Below the pieces are notes generated by a model. The model was not told the DNA's origin and searched no databases. It was given only the letters and a program-made list of their open reading frames with translations. A stretch of DNA of 64,000 nucleotides from Myxococcales bacterium (GTDB lineage: Bacteria; Myxococcota_A; UBA9160; UBA4427), in the NCBI GenBank assembly GCA_012960035.1, contig DUBZ01000071.1, forward strand, positions 35,559-99,558, read 5' to 3'. Every line of letters starts with the position of its first letter. The first letter of the stretch is position 1. Positions 26,456 through 35,657 of the stretch are shown here, piece by piece. Both the position numbers and the translations under genes were made by a program.

Positions 26456-28681
26456 ATGCCCCCCCCTCTCACAACCCATCATTCGATCTGCCGTTTCTGC
26501 CACGCCGCGTGCGCGATCCTGGTCGAAGTCGAAGACGGCGTGCCCCGCAAGGTAAAGGGCGATCCGCAGAATCCGGTCTATCGCGGTTACACCTGTTCGC
26601 GCGGTCGCGACCTGCCCGCCCAACACACGCATCCAGATCGCTTGCTTCATACACAAAAGCGACAAGCGGACGGCAGCTTCGAATCAATTTCGAGCGAACA
26701 AGCCATGGATGAAGTCGCCGCGCGAGTGCAGCAGATCGTTGAGAAGCATGGCCCTCGTTCTGTTGCGATTTACATCGGAACTTCATCGAACCAATATGTA
26801 GCGGCAGCGGCAGCCGGCGTCGGCTGGTTGATCGCTAATGACTCGCGAATGGTGTTCGCCGCTTCGACGATTGATCAACCTGGTAAACACATCGCCAACG
26901 CACTGCACGGCCGCTGGTTGGGCGGCGGCTATATGTACGACGAAGCCGACACCTGGATGCTCATCGGAACAAACCCCGAAGTTTCGATGGTTGCAACGGT
27001 GTCGTGCGCGAACCCCGCACGCAGCATGACCGAAGCGCGCAAGCGTGGTCAGAAGTTGATCGTGGTCGACCCGCGCAAGTCTGACGCGACTCGTCACGCA
27101 GACATTCACTTGCAGTCGCGCCCTGGTGAAGATCCAACGCTACTCGCTGGGTTGATCCACGTAATCATTCGCGACGGGTTGTACGACAAAGACTTCGTCG
27201 TGAGCAACACCCAAGGCTTTGAACGACTTGCCGATGCGGTATTAGATTTTACACCCGGGTATGCAGCACAAAGAGCCGGCATCGACGAGGACGACCTTGT
27301 TGCGGCCGCAATGATGTTTGCGGGCGGCACAAAGGCCGCCGCCGCAGCGGGCACGGGCCCCAATATGTCGCCGCGCGGGAACCTCACTGAGTACTTGATC
27401 CTGTGCCTCAACACACTGTGCGGCAATTGGCGACGCGAAGGCGAAGCCCTCCCGAACCCCGGCGTCCTGATGTCCCCCGCCAAAGCGAACGCGCAGGCGA
27501 TGTCTCCGCGCAAAGGCTGGGGCTTCGGAGAGAAGCTCCGCGTGAGAGACCTCGGAAATTGCGCAGCCGGACTCCCAACCGCCGCGCTCGCAGAAGAGAT
27601 TTTGCTTGAAGGCAAAGGACAGATTCGCGCCCTGGTTTGCATCGGCGGCAACCCCGTCGTGGCTTGGCCGGATCAAAAGCTCACCCTTGAAGCACTCGAG
27701 AAACTCGAACTGTGCGTCACCCTCGACATCAAGATGTCAGCAACCGCGAAGTTGTCCGACTACGTCATTGCGCCCAAGCTTTCATTGGAAGTCCCCGGAA
27801 CGACTTACCAAGTCGAAGCCCCCGAACAAATGTGGCCGGGGATCGGTTACTCAAGAGCGTACGGTCAGTACACGCCGGCGTTGATTGATCCACCCAATGG
27901 GTCCGACGTCATTGAGGAGTGGGAGTTTTTCTATGGCCTTGCGAAGCGACAGCAATTGCCGCTCTCGCTGTATCCGATTCGGGCGGAGGCCGGCCCGCTT
28001 CGCGCGGCGAACAAGCCCCTCGCACTCGACATGCGAACCAAGCCAACCACCGAAGAACTACTCGATCTCATGTTCGCGGGGACACGCATCCCTCTCTCGA
28101 CCCTGAGAGAGCGTGAAGGCGGTGCAGTATTCGACAATGGCGAAACCCTCGTTGCCGCAAAGGAACCGGGTTGGGACGGTAGACTCGAACTCGCAGAGCC
28201 AACCATGCTTGGCGAACTCGTGGACGTTCGCGACGAAGACGACAAGCGAGCGCGTGATGACTTTCCTTTCCGACTCATTTCACGCCGATCACGTGGGGTC
28301 TACAACTCCGCAGGCCGCGACCTTCCCAACTTCTCGCGAAAGAACACCTACAACCCTTCGTTCATGAATCCAGACGATCTCCAGGCACTGAACATCGAGG
28401 CCGGGAGCGTGATCCAGATCGAATCGGAGCGCGGCATGATCATCGGGATCGCTGCGGAAGAAAAAGGTCTGCGCCGTGGAGTGGTGTCGATGGCGCACGC
28501 TTTCGGAGACGCGCCAGAACGAGACAAAGACTTTCGCGAGATCGGAAGCACCACGGGTCGCTTGATCGACAACCGGAAGGAATTCGATCCATACTCGGGG
28601 ATTCCACGAATGAGTTCGATTGCCGTCCGGATCCAGAAGGCTCGCGACGGGGTTGGCTCTAGAGAAAGCGCACCACGCTAG
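26456..28681 (+). CDS. Molybdopterin-dependent oxidoreductase (DMSO reductase superfamily)
   Basis: A 741-residue catalytic subunit of the Mo/W-bisMGD family. The N-terminal [4Fe-4S] motif is C12-x2-C15-x3-C19-x27-C47. MGD-binding segments include LIGTNPEVS, VVDPRKSDATRHAD and GNPVVAWPD, and the C-terminal molydop-binding domain ends with a region rich in Gly/Arg. No TAT signal is visible, so it is cytoplasmic. No small Fe-S or membrane subunit genes are adjacent, so it may be a soluble single-subunit enzyme. A C10 run lies 52 bp upstream, and codons 2-4 form a C8 run, an unusual pair of homopolymers around the start. The substrate is unknown. Confidence 0.9.
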   Translation: MPPPLTTHHSICRFCHAACAILVEVEDGVPRKVKGDPQNPVYRGYTCSRGRDLPAQHTHPDRLLHTQKRQADGSFESISSEQAMDEVAARVQQIVEKHGPRSVAIYIGTSSNQYVAAAAAGVGWLIANDSRMVFAASTIDQPGKHIANALHGRWLGGGYMYDEADTWMLIGTNPEVSMVATVSCANPARSMTEARKRGQKLIVVDPRKSDATRHADIHLQSRPGEDPTLLAGLIHVIIRDGLYDKDFVVSNTQGFERLADAVLDFTPGYAAQRAGIDEDDLVAAAMMFAGGTKAAAAAGTGPNMSPRGNLTEYLILCLNTLCGNWRREGEALPNPGVLMSPAKANAQAMSPRKGWGFGEKLRVRDLGNCAAGLPTAALAEEILLEGKGQIRALVCIGGNPVVAWPDQKLTLEALEKLELCVTLDIKMSATAKLSDYVIAPKLSLEVPGTTYQVEAPEQMWPGIGYSRAYGQYTPALIDPPNGSDVIEEWEFFYGLAKRQQLPLSLYPIRAEAGPLRAANKPLALDMRTKPTTEELLDLMFAGTRIPLSTLREREGGAVFDNGETLVAAKEPGWDGRLELAEPTMLGELVDVRDEDDKRARDDFPFRLISRRSRGVYNSAGRDLPNFSRKNTYNPSFMNPDDLQALNIEAGSVIQIESERGMIIGIAAEEKGLRRGVVSMAHAFGDAPERDKDFREIGSTTGRLIDNRKEFDPYSGIPRMSSIAVRIQKARDGVGSRESAPR

Positions 28682-28914
28682 TTCCCGCGTTCGGAGCGGG
28701 GCAAAACCTCGGGTATGTGTCGTCGCTGACTACCTTTCGCTGCCAGACGACGCTCAAACCCCTGAGTCTTATCAACGATTGATCGGCTGGCGTACAAATC
28801 GCCAACCCATGTTCGGCGAGCATATCGGCACGCGCATGGGCGTCGTTGACGATGAAGTAGACACCGCTGCATTGCGCCATCGGGGCCGAGGCGGAAGTCG
28901 ATGCGACAGGCCCC
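28682..28914 (-). pseudogene. Glyoxalase/VOC-like gene remnant
   Basis: Between two converging genes the reverse strand shows fragments of a vicinal-oxygen-chelate protein in two frames. CRIDFRLGPDGAM lies in one frame near 28914-28870. SGVYFIVNDAHARADMLAEH continues in the next frame from about 28870 to 28800, followed by a disrupted C-terminus. The order and wording match VOC domains (strand, 'GVYF.VDDADA...L...G'), and the frame break argues for decay. No start or stop delimits a full gene. It may have lost both ends when the flanking genes were brought together. Confidence 0.4.
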
Positions 28915-28921
28915 GCGTTCA

Positions 28922-30607
28922 CTACGTTTCTTCGACGAAGCTGTTCTCTGCATCACCCGAGACCACATGCTTCAACACCTTGCCAGTCGCATTGCGTGGA
29001 AGGGGTTCGCTACGCACTTCAACGTGTGCCGGGACCTTGAAGTAGGCCAGGCTTTCCGCCACGAAGTCTCGAACTTCCTTTTCGTTGATGCTCTTCCCTG
29101 CGTGCGGAACGACGACCGCTTTCACTTCCTGTCCCATCTCCGGGTGGTCAACACCAAACACTGCAACGTCCATGACCGCCGGATGTTCTTCGAGGCGGTT
29201 TTCGATTTCGATCGGGTAGATGTTCTCGCCGCCCCGGATGATCAAGTCGCGAAGACGTGACTCCATGTACAAACGCCCTTCGCGCAGGCGACCGAAGTCA
29301 CCGGTGTCGAGCCAGCGTCCTGGCAGAATCGTCTTCTCGTTGGCGTCCGGGTTTTCGTAGTAGCCCAGCATCACCATGGGGCTCCGCGCACAAATGGTGC
29401 CGACTTCGCCTTCCGCAACTTCTTTGCCGTCTTCGTCGACGATCTTGACCTCTACGACGGGAAGTGGGGTCCCCACGCAATTCGAGACTTCTTCGAGCAT
29501 CGCGCCGGGTGCGTATGAAATCAACGCGCCACTCTCCGTTGAGCCGTAACCGGTGCCCACAACCTTGCCCAAGTGTGGGAAGCGTTCGTGGATCGCGCGT
29601 AGAAGCTCGGGTGAAGTCGCCGAACCCGCGGCGCCGACGTTCGTGAACTGTTTTGGGTTCAGGGTTTCGATATCGGGATGATTGAGCACGCGGAACACGT
29701 GAGTCGCCGCACCCGTAAAACTCGAAACGTCTTCGTTCTTGCAAAGTGCGATGACGGCGGCGGGGTCGAAACGACCAGACGGCCAAGCGGTCTTCTGACC
29801 ACCGGCCAATGACGCCACTGTGGTGCCCAACAAACCCGATACATGGAACAACGGGAACGGGGCAAGAATGGCACCCGGGCTTCTTTCTTGCGGGGGCTCC
29901 GTCATGGCGCGCGCGGTGCCGATCAGAAACGTCGAGCCCACGAAGGAAACGATGTTGCGGTGACTGAGTAGCGGAGCTTTGGGCCGTCCGGTCGTCCCCG
30001 AGGTAAACAAGACAACTGCCGGGTCGTCTTCCGCAATTGCGACGTCGGAAAGCGACGCTTCAGGGTTGTAATCAAGGAAGCGCTGAAAGTCTTGCTCGAT
30101 GACAGCAACCGACATGCCAGGGGCTTCGCCTTCAAGACGCTCGAGCCGTCGCGCGTCGGCGACAAGGAGTTTGGGCTTGGTCAAGTCGAGAGCGTGCCGG
30201 ATTTCATCTGCGGCCCACCACCCGTTCATCGCGACGACCACCCCACCGAGCGACACGGTCGCCCAAAAGGTCAAGATCCATTCGGGTGCGTTGGCGGCAA
30301 GGATCGCAACGCGATCCCCTTTGCCGATGCCGTACTCATCACGCAGCGCCGCAGCAACGGAAGAAACGTCGCGCAGGTGATCTGCGTATGTCCAGCGGCG
30401 CCCGTCCGAGAAGACAAGGTAATCATTGCCTGCAAATGCCTGGGAGCGTACAAGCAACTCGCGGAGCGAATGTACGCGGTTCTTGTAGACGCGCATCGTT
30501 TCGCCGAGAACGGTTTCTTCAACGGTCTCGAAAGGGCCATCCGGCCCCGTCAGTTTGGCGCAAGTCTCTTCCCATGAAGGAAGTGCCGCAGCGAGTTCGT
30601 CACTCAT
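28922..30607 (-). CDS. Acyl-CoA synthetase (AMP-forming, class I adenylate-forming)
   Basis: A 561-residue AMP-dependent CoA ligase. The P-loop-like motif is VLFTSGTTGRPKAPLLSHRN near 200-219, the A5 region contains GYGSTESGA, then LDTGDFG near 435-441, and the C-terminal lysine motif ends PLPRNATGKVLK. Residues FNGWW (about 128) near the N-terminal domain may shape the acyl pocket. It activates a carboxylic acid with ATP and CoA. It is the last gene of the minus-strand operon begun by LLM genes at 35.4 kb, 41 bp after its neighbour. By analogy, it supplies the CoA ester on which the surrounding redox enzymes act; its acid is unknown. Confidence 0.94.
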   Translation of the reverse strand: MSDELAAALPSWEETCAKLTGPDGPFETVEETVLGETMRVYKNRVHSLRELLVRSQAFAGNDYLVFSDGRRWTYADHLRDVSSVAAALRDEYGIGKGDRVAILAANAPEWILTFWATVSLGGVVVAMNGWWAADEIRHALDLTKPKLLVADARRLERLEGEAPGMSVAVIEQDFQRFLDYNPEASLSDVAIAEDDPAVVLFTSGTTGRPKAPLLSHRNIVSFVGSTFLIGTARAMTEPPQERSPGAILAPFPLFHVSGLLGTTVASLAGGQKTAWPSGRFDPAAVIALCKNEDVSSFTGAATHVFRVLNHPDIETLNPKQFTNVGAAGSATSPELLRAIHERFPHLGKVVGTGYGSTESGALISYAPGAMLEEVSNCVGTPLPVVEVKIVDEDGKEVAEGEVGTICARSPMVMLGYYENPDANEKTILPGRWLDTGDFGRLREGRLYMESRLRDLIIRGGENIYPIEIENRLEEHPAVMDVAVFGVDHPEMGQEVKAVVVPHAGKSINEKEVRDFVAESLAYFKVPAHVEVRSEPLPRNATGKVLKHVVSGDAENSFVEET

Positions 30608-30647
30608 GAATCTCTCCGTATTCGAAATGGGGACATGCGGTAGGCCG

Positions 30648-31517
30648 CTAGTACTTGGCGATAACCTCGTCTGCGAACCGCTTGATGCGATCGAGACGCT
30701 CGCTCAGTTCGAGTTGCTCGGTGTCGTAGACACCCCAAGGCGAAAGTGTTACGTCGGTGAGCCCGATGTCTTCCCCCTCGCGATAACCATCGGGCGAAAA
30801 GACGTCGATGTCGGTCAACATGGCCTGCACGATGTAGTCAGCGTTGGCGTCCGAGCCAAACTCTTTGCGATACCCGTTCAGCATGCCGACGAGACCGCGC
30901 GCTTGTTCGCGCGTGATATTGGCCGCCACCCAGCCATCCCCGAGCTTCGCAGCGCGACGAAGCGCCGGTGGGGAATGTCCACCCACTGTGATCTTCACCG
31001 GTTGATCAGGCACCGGGCACATCTTGAGGCGCGTGAAGTCGAAGTGATCGCCGTGGTATTCGAAGTAATCGCCACTTTGCACGCCACGCAGAACTTCGAT
31101 CATTTCGTCGAGTCGTTTGCCGCGGCCTTCGAAGGGCACGTTGCAGTACTGAAAATCGTCGAGCCACGGACTGATCCCGACACCCATCGTCAAGCGATTG
31201 CCGTTCATGACGGCGACCGAAAGCGCGGTCTTGGCTGCGATGAGGGCGTCGCGTATTGCGAGTTTGATGACGAAGGTGCTGAAATGAAGCGTCGTGGTCG
31301 CCTGCGACATAGCGGCGATCGCAACCATGGGCTCTACGAAGGGTTTGTCTTCGAGAAACTCACGGCCCTCGTGGTAGGGGTATTCGCCGATGGCTTCTTC
31401 GGGATAGAAGATGCTGTCGGGAACACTGACCGCGTAGAAGCCGGCGGCTTCTGCCGCTTGCGCAATGGGGACGTACTGCGCGGGGTCGAGCATGGTGACG
31501 TTCAAGGTGAACCGCAT
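30648..31517 (-). CDS. LLM-class flavin-dependent oxidoreductase (1)
   Basis: A 289-residue luciferase-like (bacterial luciferase/F420-dependent) TIM-barrel enzyme. It opens MRFTLNVTMLDPAQYVPIA and carries PDSIFYPEE, MGVGISPWLDDF, GRGKRLDEMIEVLRG and VGGHSPPALRRAAKLGDGW. It is closest in this window to the LLM protein at 38923 (both have PDSI.YPE and REFLEDKPFVE). Flavin or F420 is the expected hydride carrier or oxygen-activating cofactor, and no F420 biosynthesis gene is present to decide. It is in the minus-strand operon between the flavin/Fe-S reductase and the CoA ligase. The substrate is unknown. Confidence 0.9.
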   Translation of the reverse strand: MRFTLNVTMLDPAQYVPIAQAAEAAGFYAVSVPDSIFYPEEAIGEYPYHEGREFLEDKPFVEPMVAIAAMSQATTTLHFSTFVIKLAIRDALIAAKTALSVAVMNGNRLTMGVGISPWLDDFQYCNVPFEGRGKRLDEMIEVLRGVQSGDYFEYHGDHFDFTRLKMCPVPDQPVKITVGGHSPPALRRAAKLGDGWVAANITREQARGLVGMLNGYRKEFGSDANADYIVQAMLTDIDVFSPDGYREGEDIGLTDVTLSPWGVYDTEQLELSERLDRIKRFADEVIAKY

Positions 31518-31611
31518 GGTTTTCGTTCCTTCGATTACTGCGCGTGAGCGTGCAATAGAAGTTGGCCCGGCTCATGTGTGTCACTGCCGGGCGGTGAACG
31601 AAGCAGCCTAG

Positions 31612-33570
31612 CTAAATCGCGTACGCGATCTCCATCGCTTCTTGAACAGCTTTCTTCGACAAACCAAAGCCCGTCGCGTCGCCGATCGAATGCACCTCGG
31701 ACGCCAGGTCTTGTACCTTTTTGGCCAGGCTCGAGTCCGCCTCTGGATAACCGACAACGATCACCGTGTCCGCGAGAACCTCGCTCGTACGCCCCGCGGC
31801 GAGTTCGAGGGTCACACCGTTGGCGGTGATCTCCTTCACGCCCACTCCTGTATTGACCGGTACGCCCAGAGTGTCGAGGTTCTTGCAGTGATCGGCTCGG
31901 CGCTTCTTACCGGCCGGTGTCGCCATGCGACTGCTGGGTTCAATGAGATGAACGCTCCGTCCGCTTTGCGCCAGAACTTCGGCCAGTTCGATTCCAATCA
32001 GGTTTGCGCCGATCACGGCAACCTTGTTGCCGACTTCAAGGTTCGCCTTCGCACTGGCGCGCTTCACAAGTTCAACGACCCCCTTGCCGCGGATCACGTG
32101 GGCAGCTTGGTCGCCTGAAATTTCGGGGCTTTCGAAACGGCCCCCGGTTGCCAAGATGATGGCGTCGGGAGCAAGTTCTTTGAGCGTTGTCTCGTTCGCT
32201 TCCGTGTTGAGCTGAACATCGACGGGCAAGTCAGTCACGCGTGCCTTGAGGTAGCCGAGAAACAGCTGGTTCTTTTCGAAAAGCACCGAAGCCCAACGGA
32301 AAGCGCCGCCAAGCTCAGCTTCCTTTTCGATCAACGTGACTTGATGACCGCGCTCGCACGCATACATCGCTGCCGCCATGCCACCTGGACCCCCACCCAC
32401 TACGACAACCTTCTTCGAAGTCGCCGCGGCTTCCAGGGGAAACTGCTCTTCCTTCCCAGCGCGGGGATTCACGGAACAGCCTGCACCGTTGAAGTCGGCC
32501 GTCATGGTGTCGACGCAACCCTGGCACAAGTTGCAACGATTGATTTCTCGCAGACGTCCTTCACGGGCTTTGTTGGGCAGCTGCGGATCGGCGAGCAAGC
32601 TGCGCCCCATCGCGATCAAGTCGGCTCGACCTTCGGCGACAATCTTGTCTGCTTCGACCGGGTCCATGTTCTGGCCAACGACGAGAACCGGCACGTCAAC
32701 GACCTGTTTGATCGCGGTTGCCGCTGCGACGTTGTAGCCGGCGCCGAATTCGGGCCCAGTGATGATCTGCGTAATGTTCGCGTCGCCGACGCCGCCGCTT
32801 ACATGAAAGCAATCCACTCCCGCGGAAGCCAGCAAGGGCGCGAGCCGCTGGGTGTCATTGATCTCTCGACCGCCACTCTGCCGTTCGAAGCCCGAAACCC
32901 GCATGGTGATCGGGAAGTCGTCACCGACCTTTTGGCGAATGCGGGCGAGAACCTCGAGCGGAAACTTTGCGCGGCCTTCGAACTTGCTGCCGGCGTATTC
33001 GTCCGTACGAAAGTTTCGAAGCGACGAAATAAAGGAACCCAACATCATGTAGTTATGTGCCGCGTGGAGCTCGATGCCGTCATAGCCAGCTTCGCGCGCA
33101 CGCCGTGCACCCTCGCCGTACATCTCGATGACCGCCTCGATCTCTTCAAGGTCCATCTCGCGACAGACCTGCTTCGTGGTTTCGGTTCGGCACACCGACG
33201 GGCCCATCGGTTGAATTTGCTTGAAGAACGGCGCCAGTGACTCGGGGCCAGGGTGGGAGATCTGGGGCTGAACCTTTACGCCGTGCGCGTGAATCGCGTC
33301 GACCAGCTTCTTATGACCTTCGATCTGCGAATCGCTGTGAAGGCCGAGAGAATGCTGCTGATAACGATGATCGGCGTCTACGCTGCACACTTCGAGACCA
33401 ATCAGCGCCATGCCACCTGAAGCGCGCTCACCGTAGTAAGCGAGATGACGGGGAGACGGAGTTTCATCCGGCAAACCGTAGTCGACCGTCATGGGGGCCA
33501 TCACGATTCGGTTTTCGAGTTCCATCGAACCGATCTTGATGGGGCTGAACAGGGCACTGAGTTCTGACAT
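31612..33570 (-). CDS. FMN/FAD/[4Fe-4S] oxidoreductase, OYE-like (2,4-dienoyl-CoA reductase / TMADH family)
   Basis: A 652-residue two-domain flavoprotein. The N-terminal old-yellow-enzyme barrel spans roughly 1-335, with ELHAAHNYM (His169/His172 in the flavin pocket). The iron-sulfur ligands are C346-x2-C349-x2-C352-x12-C365, a spacing like trimethylamine dehydrogenase rather than E. coli FadH. The C-terminal part has an FAD/NAD(P) Rossmann motif VVVGGGPGG near 388-397, ATGGRFESP and a second nucleotide motif VAVIGANLIGIE. It probably reduces an alpha,beta-unsaturated (dienoyl) carbonyl. It is in the minus operon between LLM genes and is paralogous to the 36332 gene on the other arm, as the BaiCD/BaiH pair is in bile-acid bacteria. 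Confidence 0.92.
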   Translation of the reverse strand: MSELSALFSPIKIGSMELENRIVMAPMTVDYGLPDETPSPRHLAYYGERASGGMALIGLEVCSVDADHRYQQHSLGLHSDSQIEGHKKLVDAIHAHGVKVQPQISHPGPESLAPFFKQIQPMGPSVCRTETTKQVCREMDLEEIEAVIEMYGEGARRAREAGYDGIELHAAHNYMMLGSFISSLRNFRTDEYAGSKFEGRAKFPLEVLARIRQKVGDDFPITMRVSGFERQSGGREINDTQRLAPLLASAGVDCFHVSGGVGDANITQIITGPEFGAGYNVAAATAIKQVVDVPVLVVGQNMDPVEADKIVAEGRADLIAMGRSLLADPQLPNKAREGRLREINRCNLCQGCVDTMTADFNGAGCSVNPRAGKEEQFPLEAAATSKKVVVVGGGPGGMAAAMYACERGHQVTLIEKEAELGGAFRWASVLFEKNQLFLGYLKARVTDLPVDVQLNTEANETTLKELAPDAIILATGGRFESPEISGDQAAHVIRGKGVVELVKRASAKANLEVGNKVAVIGANLIGIELAEVLAQSGRSVHLIEPSSRMATPAGKKRRADHCKNLDTLGVPVNTGVGVKEITANGVTLELAAGRTSEVLADTVIVVGYPEADSSLAKKVQDLASEVHSIGDATGFGLSKKAVQEAMEIAYAI

Positions 33571-33633
33571 GGGAGGTCCTTGGTTGGTCGCGGAAACTTC
33601 TCTTTCGTGCGAATGCTCTCGCGCAGCAGAAAA

Positions 33634-34536
33634 CTACGACTTGCGGTGGATCACCTTGTTGGCGAAGCGTTCCATTGCACGCTTCTTGGTGTCGAGGTCC
33701 GCGACATCCTCGCCCTCCTTGAGCCACGGCGCGCGTCCCCACGGCGTCACCACCCAGGGCAGCGTCATGTTGTGATGTGCGCCCAGTTCTTCGAGTTGAC
33801 CTTCGAGATTCTCGGTGAGAGGTTGGATCAAGCTGCAACAAACATCAAAGGGCTGGTTTTCCTTTCCGATCTTTTCTCGCGCAGCCTTGAAACCGTGGAT
33901 GGTTTCAATAAGTGCGTCGGCCATCATCGGGACACCGAGCCAACCATCATTGGCCGCGGCGCGACGGAAGGCAGCCTTGCTCGCTCCGCCACTCCAGATC
34001 GGAATTTTGACTGGAGGCGCGGGGCTCATCAACGCATTCTGAAATTCGAAGAACTCACCTTTGTGGTCGACACTCTTGCCCGTCCAAAGCTTTTGCATCA
34101 CTTCGATCGTCTCGTCGAGCCGTCGTCCCCGCGACTTAAAGTCGACCCCGATCAAGTCGTATTCTTCCTTGATCCAACCCGCCGACACACCGCAGTGAAC
34201 GCGCCCGTTCGTAAAGACGGACGCCGCCGAGATGGCGCGTGCCGCGGTAAAGGGGTCGCGAAGTGCCGCCAGGTAGATGTTCGTCGCGAGATGCAGGTTT
34301 TGGGTCGCAACCCCAAGCGCGGTGAGCGTGACCCACGGGTCGGGCCACGGAACATCTTCGGGCCACCACATCTTGCCGTCCGGGGTGTAGGGATACTTCG
34401 ACTCGAGCTCCCCAGTTGGCATCACGAGATGGTCCGCAATCGAAATGCCGTAAAAGCCAACCTCTTCGGCGTGCTTGGCGATATCGATGTACTGATCGAC
34501 TTCCGGAACGTTGACGAGCGAGACCCAATGCTTCAT
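33634..34536 (-). CDS. LLM-class flavin-dependent oxidoreductase (2)
   Basis: A 300-residue luciferase-like enzyme, more distant from the other three. It shows MKHWVSLVNVPEVDQYIDIAK, SIADHLVMPTGELES, CGVSAGWIKEEYDLIGVD, SRGRRLDETIEVMQKLWTGK and IWSGGASKAAFRRAAANDGW. The GWIKEEYDLIG stretch corresponds to the 'LSPW..DFE' region of its neighbours. LLM enzymes use FMN or F420 to oxidise alcohols, reduce enones or hydroxylate. It lies 63 bp after the next upstream LLM gene and 63 bp before the OYE-like gene, so the operon is tight. The ATG at 34536 has GGATGTTCC upstream. Confidence 0.89.
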   Translation of the reverse strand: MKHWVSLVNVPEVDQYIDIAKHAEEVGFYGISIADHLVMPTGELESKYPYTPDGKMWWPEDVPWPDPWVTLTALGVATQNLHLATNIYLAALRDPFTAARAISAASVFTNGRVHCGVSAGWIKEEYDLIGVDFKSRGRRLDETIEVMQKLWTGKSVDHKGEFFEFQNALMSPAPPVKIPIWSGGASKAAFRRAAANDGWLGVPMMADALIETIHGFKAAREKIGKENQPFDVCCSLIQPLTENLEGQLEELGAHHNMTLPWVVTPWGRAPWLKEGEDVADLDTKKRAMERFANKVIHRKS

Positions 34537-34603
34537 AGGAACATCCTCTATCCATGGCAGAGTTCACGGCCAGTCATGTAGACACGGCCTTGCGACGAGC
34601 GCC

Positions 34604-35473
34604 CTACATCTTGGCGATAACTTCGTCCGTAAAGCGCTTCATGTGCTCGATCTTCTCTTCGACCGGCGACTTAAACTTGCCTCCGTAATAGAGCCACGGC
34701 ATGTCGCAGCATTCGTCGACACCCATGTCGGCAAGGCGCTTATGCCCGTCCAGGTCGAATGCGTCGATGGCGACTGAAACCATGCGGAACGGCTTGTTGT
34801 CCGTGCCGTATTCCTTTCGGTAGCCGTGGATCTTCTTGATCATCTCGTCGATGTTGTCCGCCGTGGTGTTCGGAGACACGAAGCCATCCGCGATACGGGC
34901 TGCGCGCTTAAGCACGGGCTCTGCCGTGCCGCCGATCAAGATCGGCATGTCTTGGTTGGGAACGGGGTTAATCGACAAGTTCGGGAAATCGTAGTGCGCG
35001 CCCTTGTGCTCGAAGAACTCACCACTGAGCGCCTTCTTGATGATTTCGATCGATTCACCACAGCGCGCACCACGGGTCTTCCAATCGGTGCCGCAGATCT
35101 CGAAATCTTCGGGCCAAGGACTCAGACCAACGCCGAGTGAAAGTCGGTCGTCGGTCAAGAATGTGGTCGTGCCGCAGAGCTTCGCAACGAGCAGTGGGTT
35201 GCGAACGGGCAGCTTCAACACATTGATGAGGAAGCGAACATTTTTCGTCACCATGCCCATCGCAGAGATCACCGCGAAGGGATCGAGGAACTGCGTGTTC
35301 GCGCTCCAGTAGCGAGCGCCGCTGTCGCTATACGGATAGTCGACCGACGTCTCGTCATAAAAGAAGAGCCCGTCGCCGACGTTGACGGAATGCCAACCGA
35401 GTTCGTCCGCGGCTTTGGCGAGCGGCACGTAGTGTTCCATCGGATTGAAGGTGAGGGTGAGGTTGAATTTCAC
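34604..35473 (-). CDS. LLM-class flavin-dependent oxidoreductase (3)
   Basis: A 289-residue luciferase-like enzyme. I place the start at GTG 35473 (VKFNLTLTFNPMEHYVPLA) because GGAGAACC is just upstream and family members begin here; the open frame continues upstream into the promoter. It has VLKLPVRNPLLVAKLCG, LGVGLSPWPEDFEICG, TRGARCGESIEIIKKA and LIGGTAEPVLKRAARIADGF. It is the first gene of the minus-strand operon, so it is transcribed from the shared control region at 35.5 kb that also feeds the TetR gene. Function as for the other LLM proteins: flavin or F420-linked redox of an unknown substrate. Confidence 0.88.
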   Translation of the reverse strand: MKFNLTLTFNPMEHYVPLAKAADELGWHSVNVGDGLFFYDETSVDYPYSDSGARYWSANTQFLDPFAVISAMGMVTKNVRFLINVLKLPVRNPLLVAKLCGTTTFLTDDRLSLGVGLSPWPEDFEICGTDWKTRGARCGESIEIIKKALSGEFFEHKGAHYDFPNLSINPVPNQDMPILIGGTAEPVLKRAARIADGFVSPNTTADNIDEMIKKIHGYRKEYGTDNKPFRMVSVAIDAFDLDGHKRLADMGVDECCDMPWLYYGGKFKSPVEEKIEHMKRFTDEVIAKM

Positions 35474-35526
35474 GGTCGGTTCTCCAAATGCGGGCCGGGG
35501 CAAAGTGCCCAAATGCCGGAAAGCAC

Positions 35527-35540
35527 GTGCCAAGTGGCAC
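35527..35540. promoter_or_regulatory. 14-bp inverted repeat in the central divergent promoter
   Basis: GTGCCA and TGGCAC flank AG: a perfect 6+6 palindrome 54 bp upstream of the LLM start and 118 bp upstream of the TetR start. A candidate operator for the TetR protein encoded next door. Confidence 0.45.
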
Positions 35541-35579
35541 AGACTAGTAGTTGCGATTTACAGATTATTAGTCTATAAA
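35541..35579. promoter_or_regulatory. Second inverted repeat and AT-rich -10-like element
   Basis: AGACTA at 35541-35546 pairs with TAGTCT at 35569-35574 across 22 bp, overlapping TATAAA at 35574-35579. This is the only AT-rich stretch in the region between the two operons, and probably includes the plus-strand promoter. Confidence 0.4.
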
Positions 35580-35657
35580 AAAAGAATCGTCAATTCGTTT
35601 TTCTCGCTCGGATGCATTTGGACAAATGCCGGACGGGCTTTGAAGTCGGGAGTTGTG

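Noticed and set aside
30555..31547. 330-codon plus-strand frame antisense to LLM (1)
   Set aside because: No recognisable domain; the minus frame has full LLM motifs and operon spacing.
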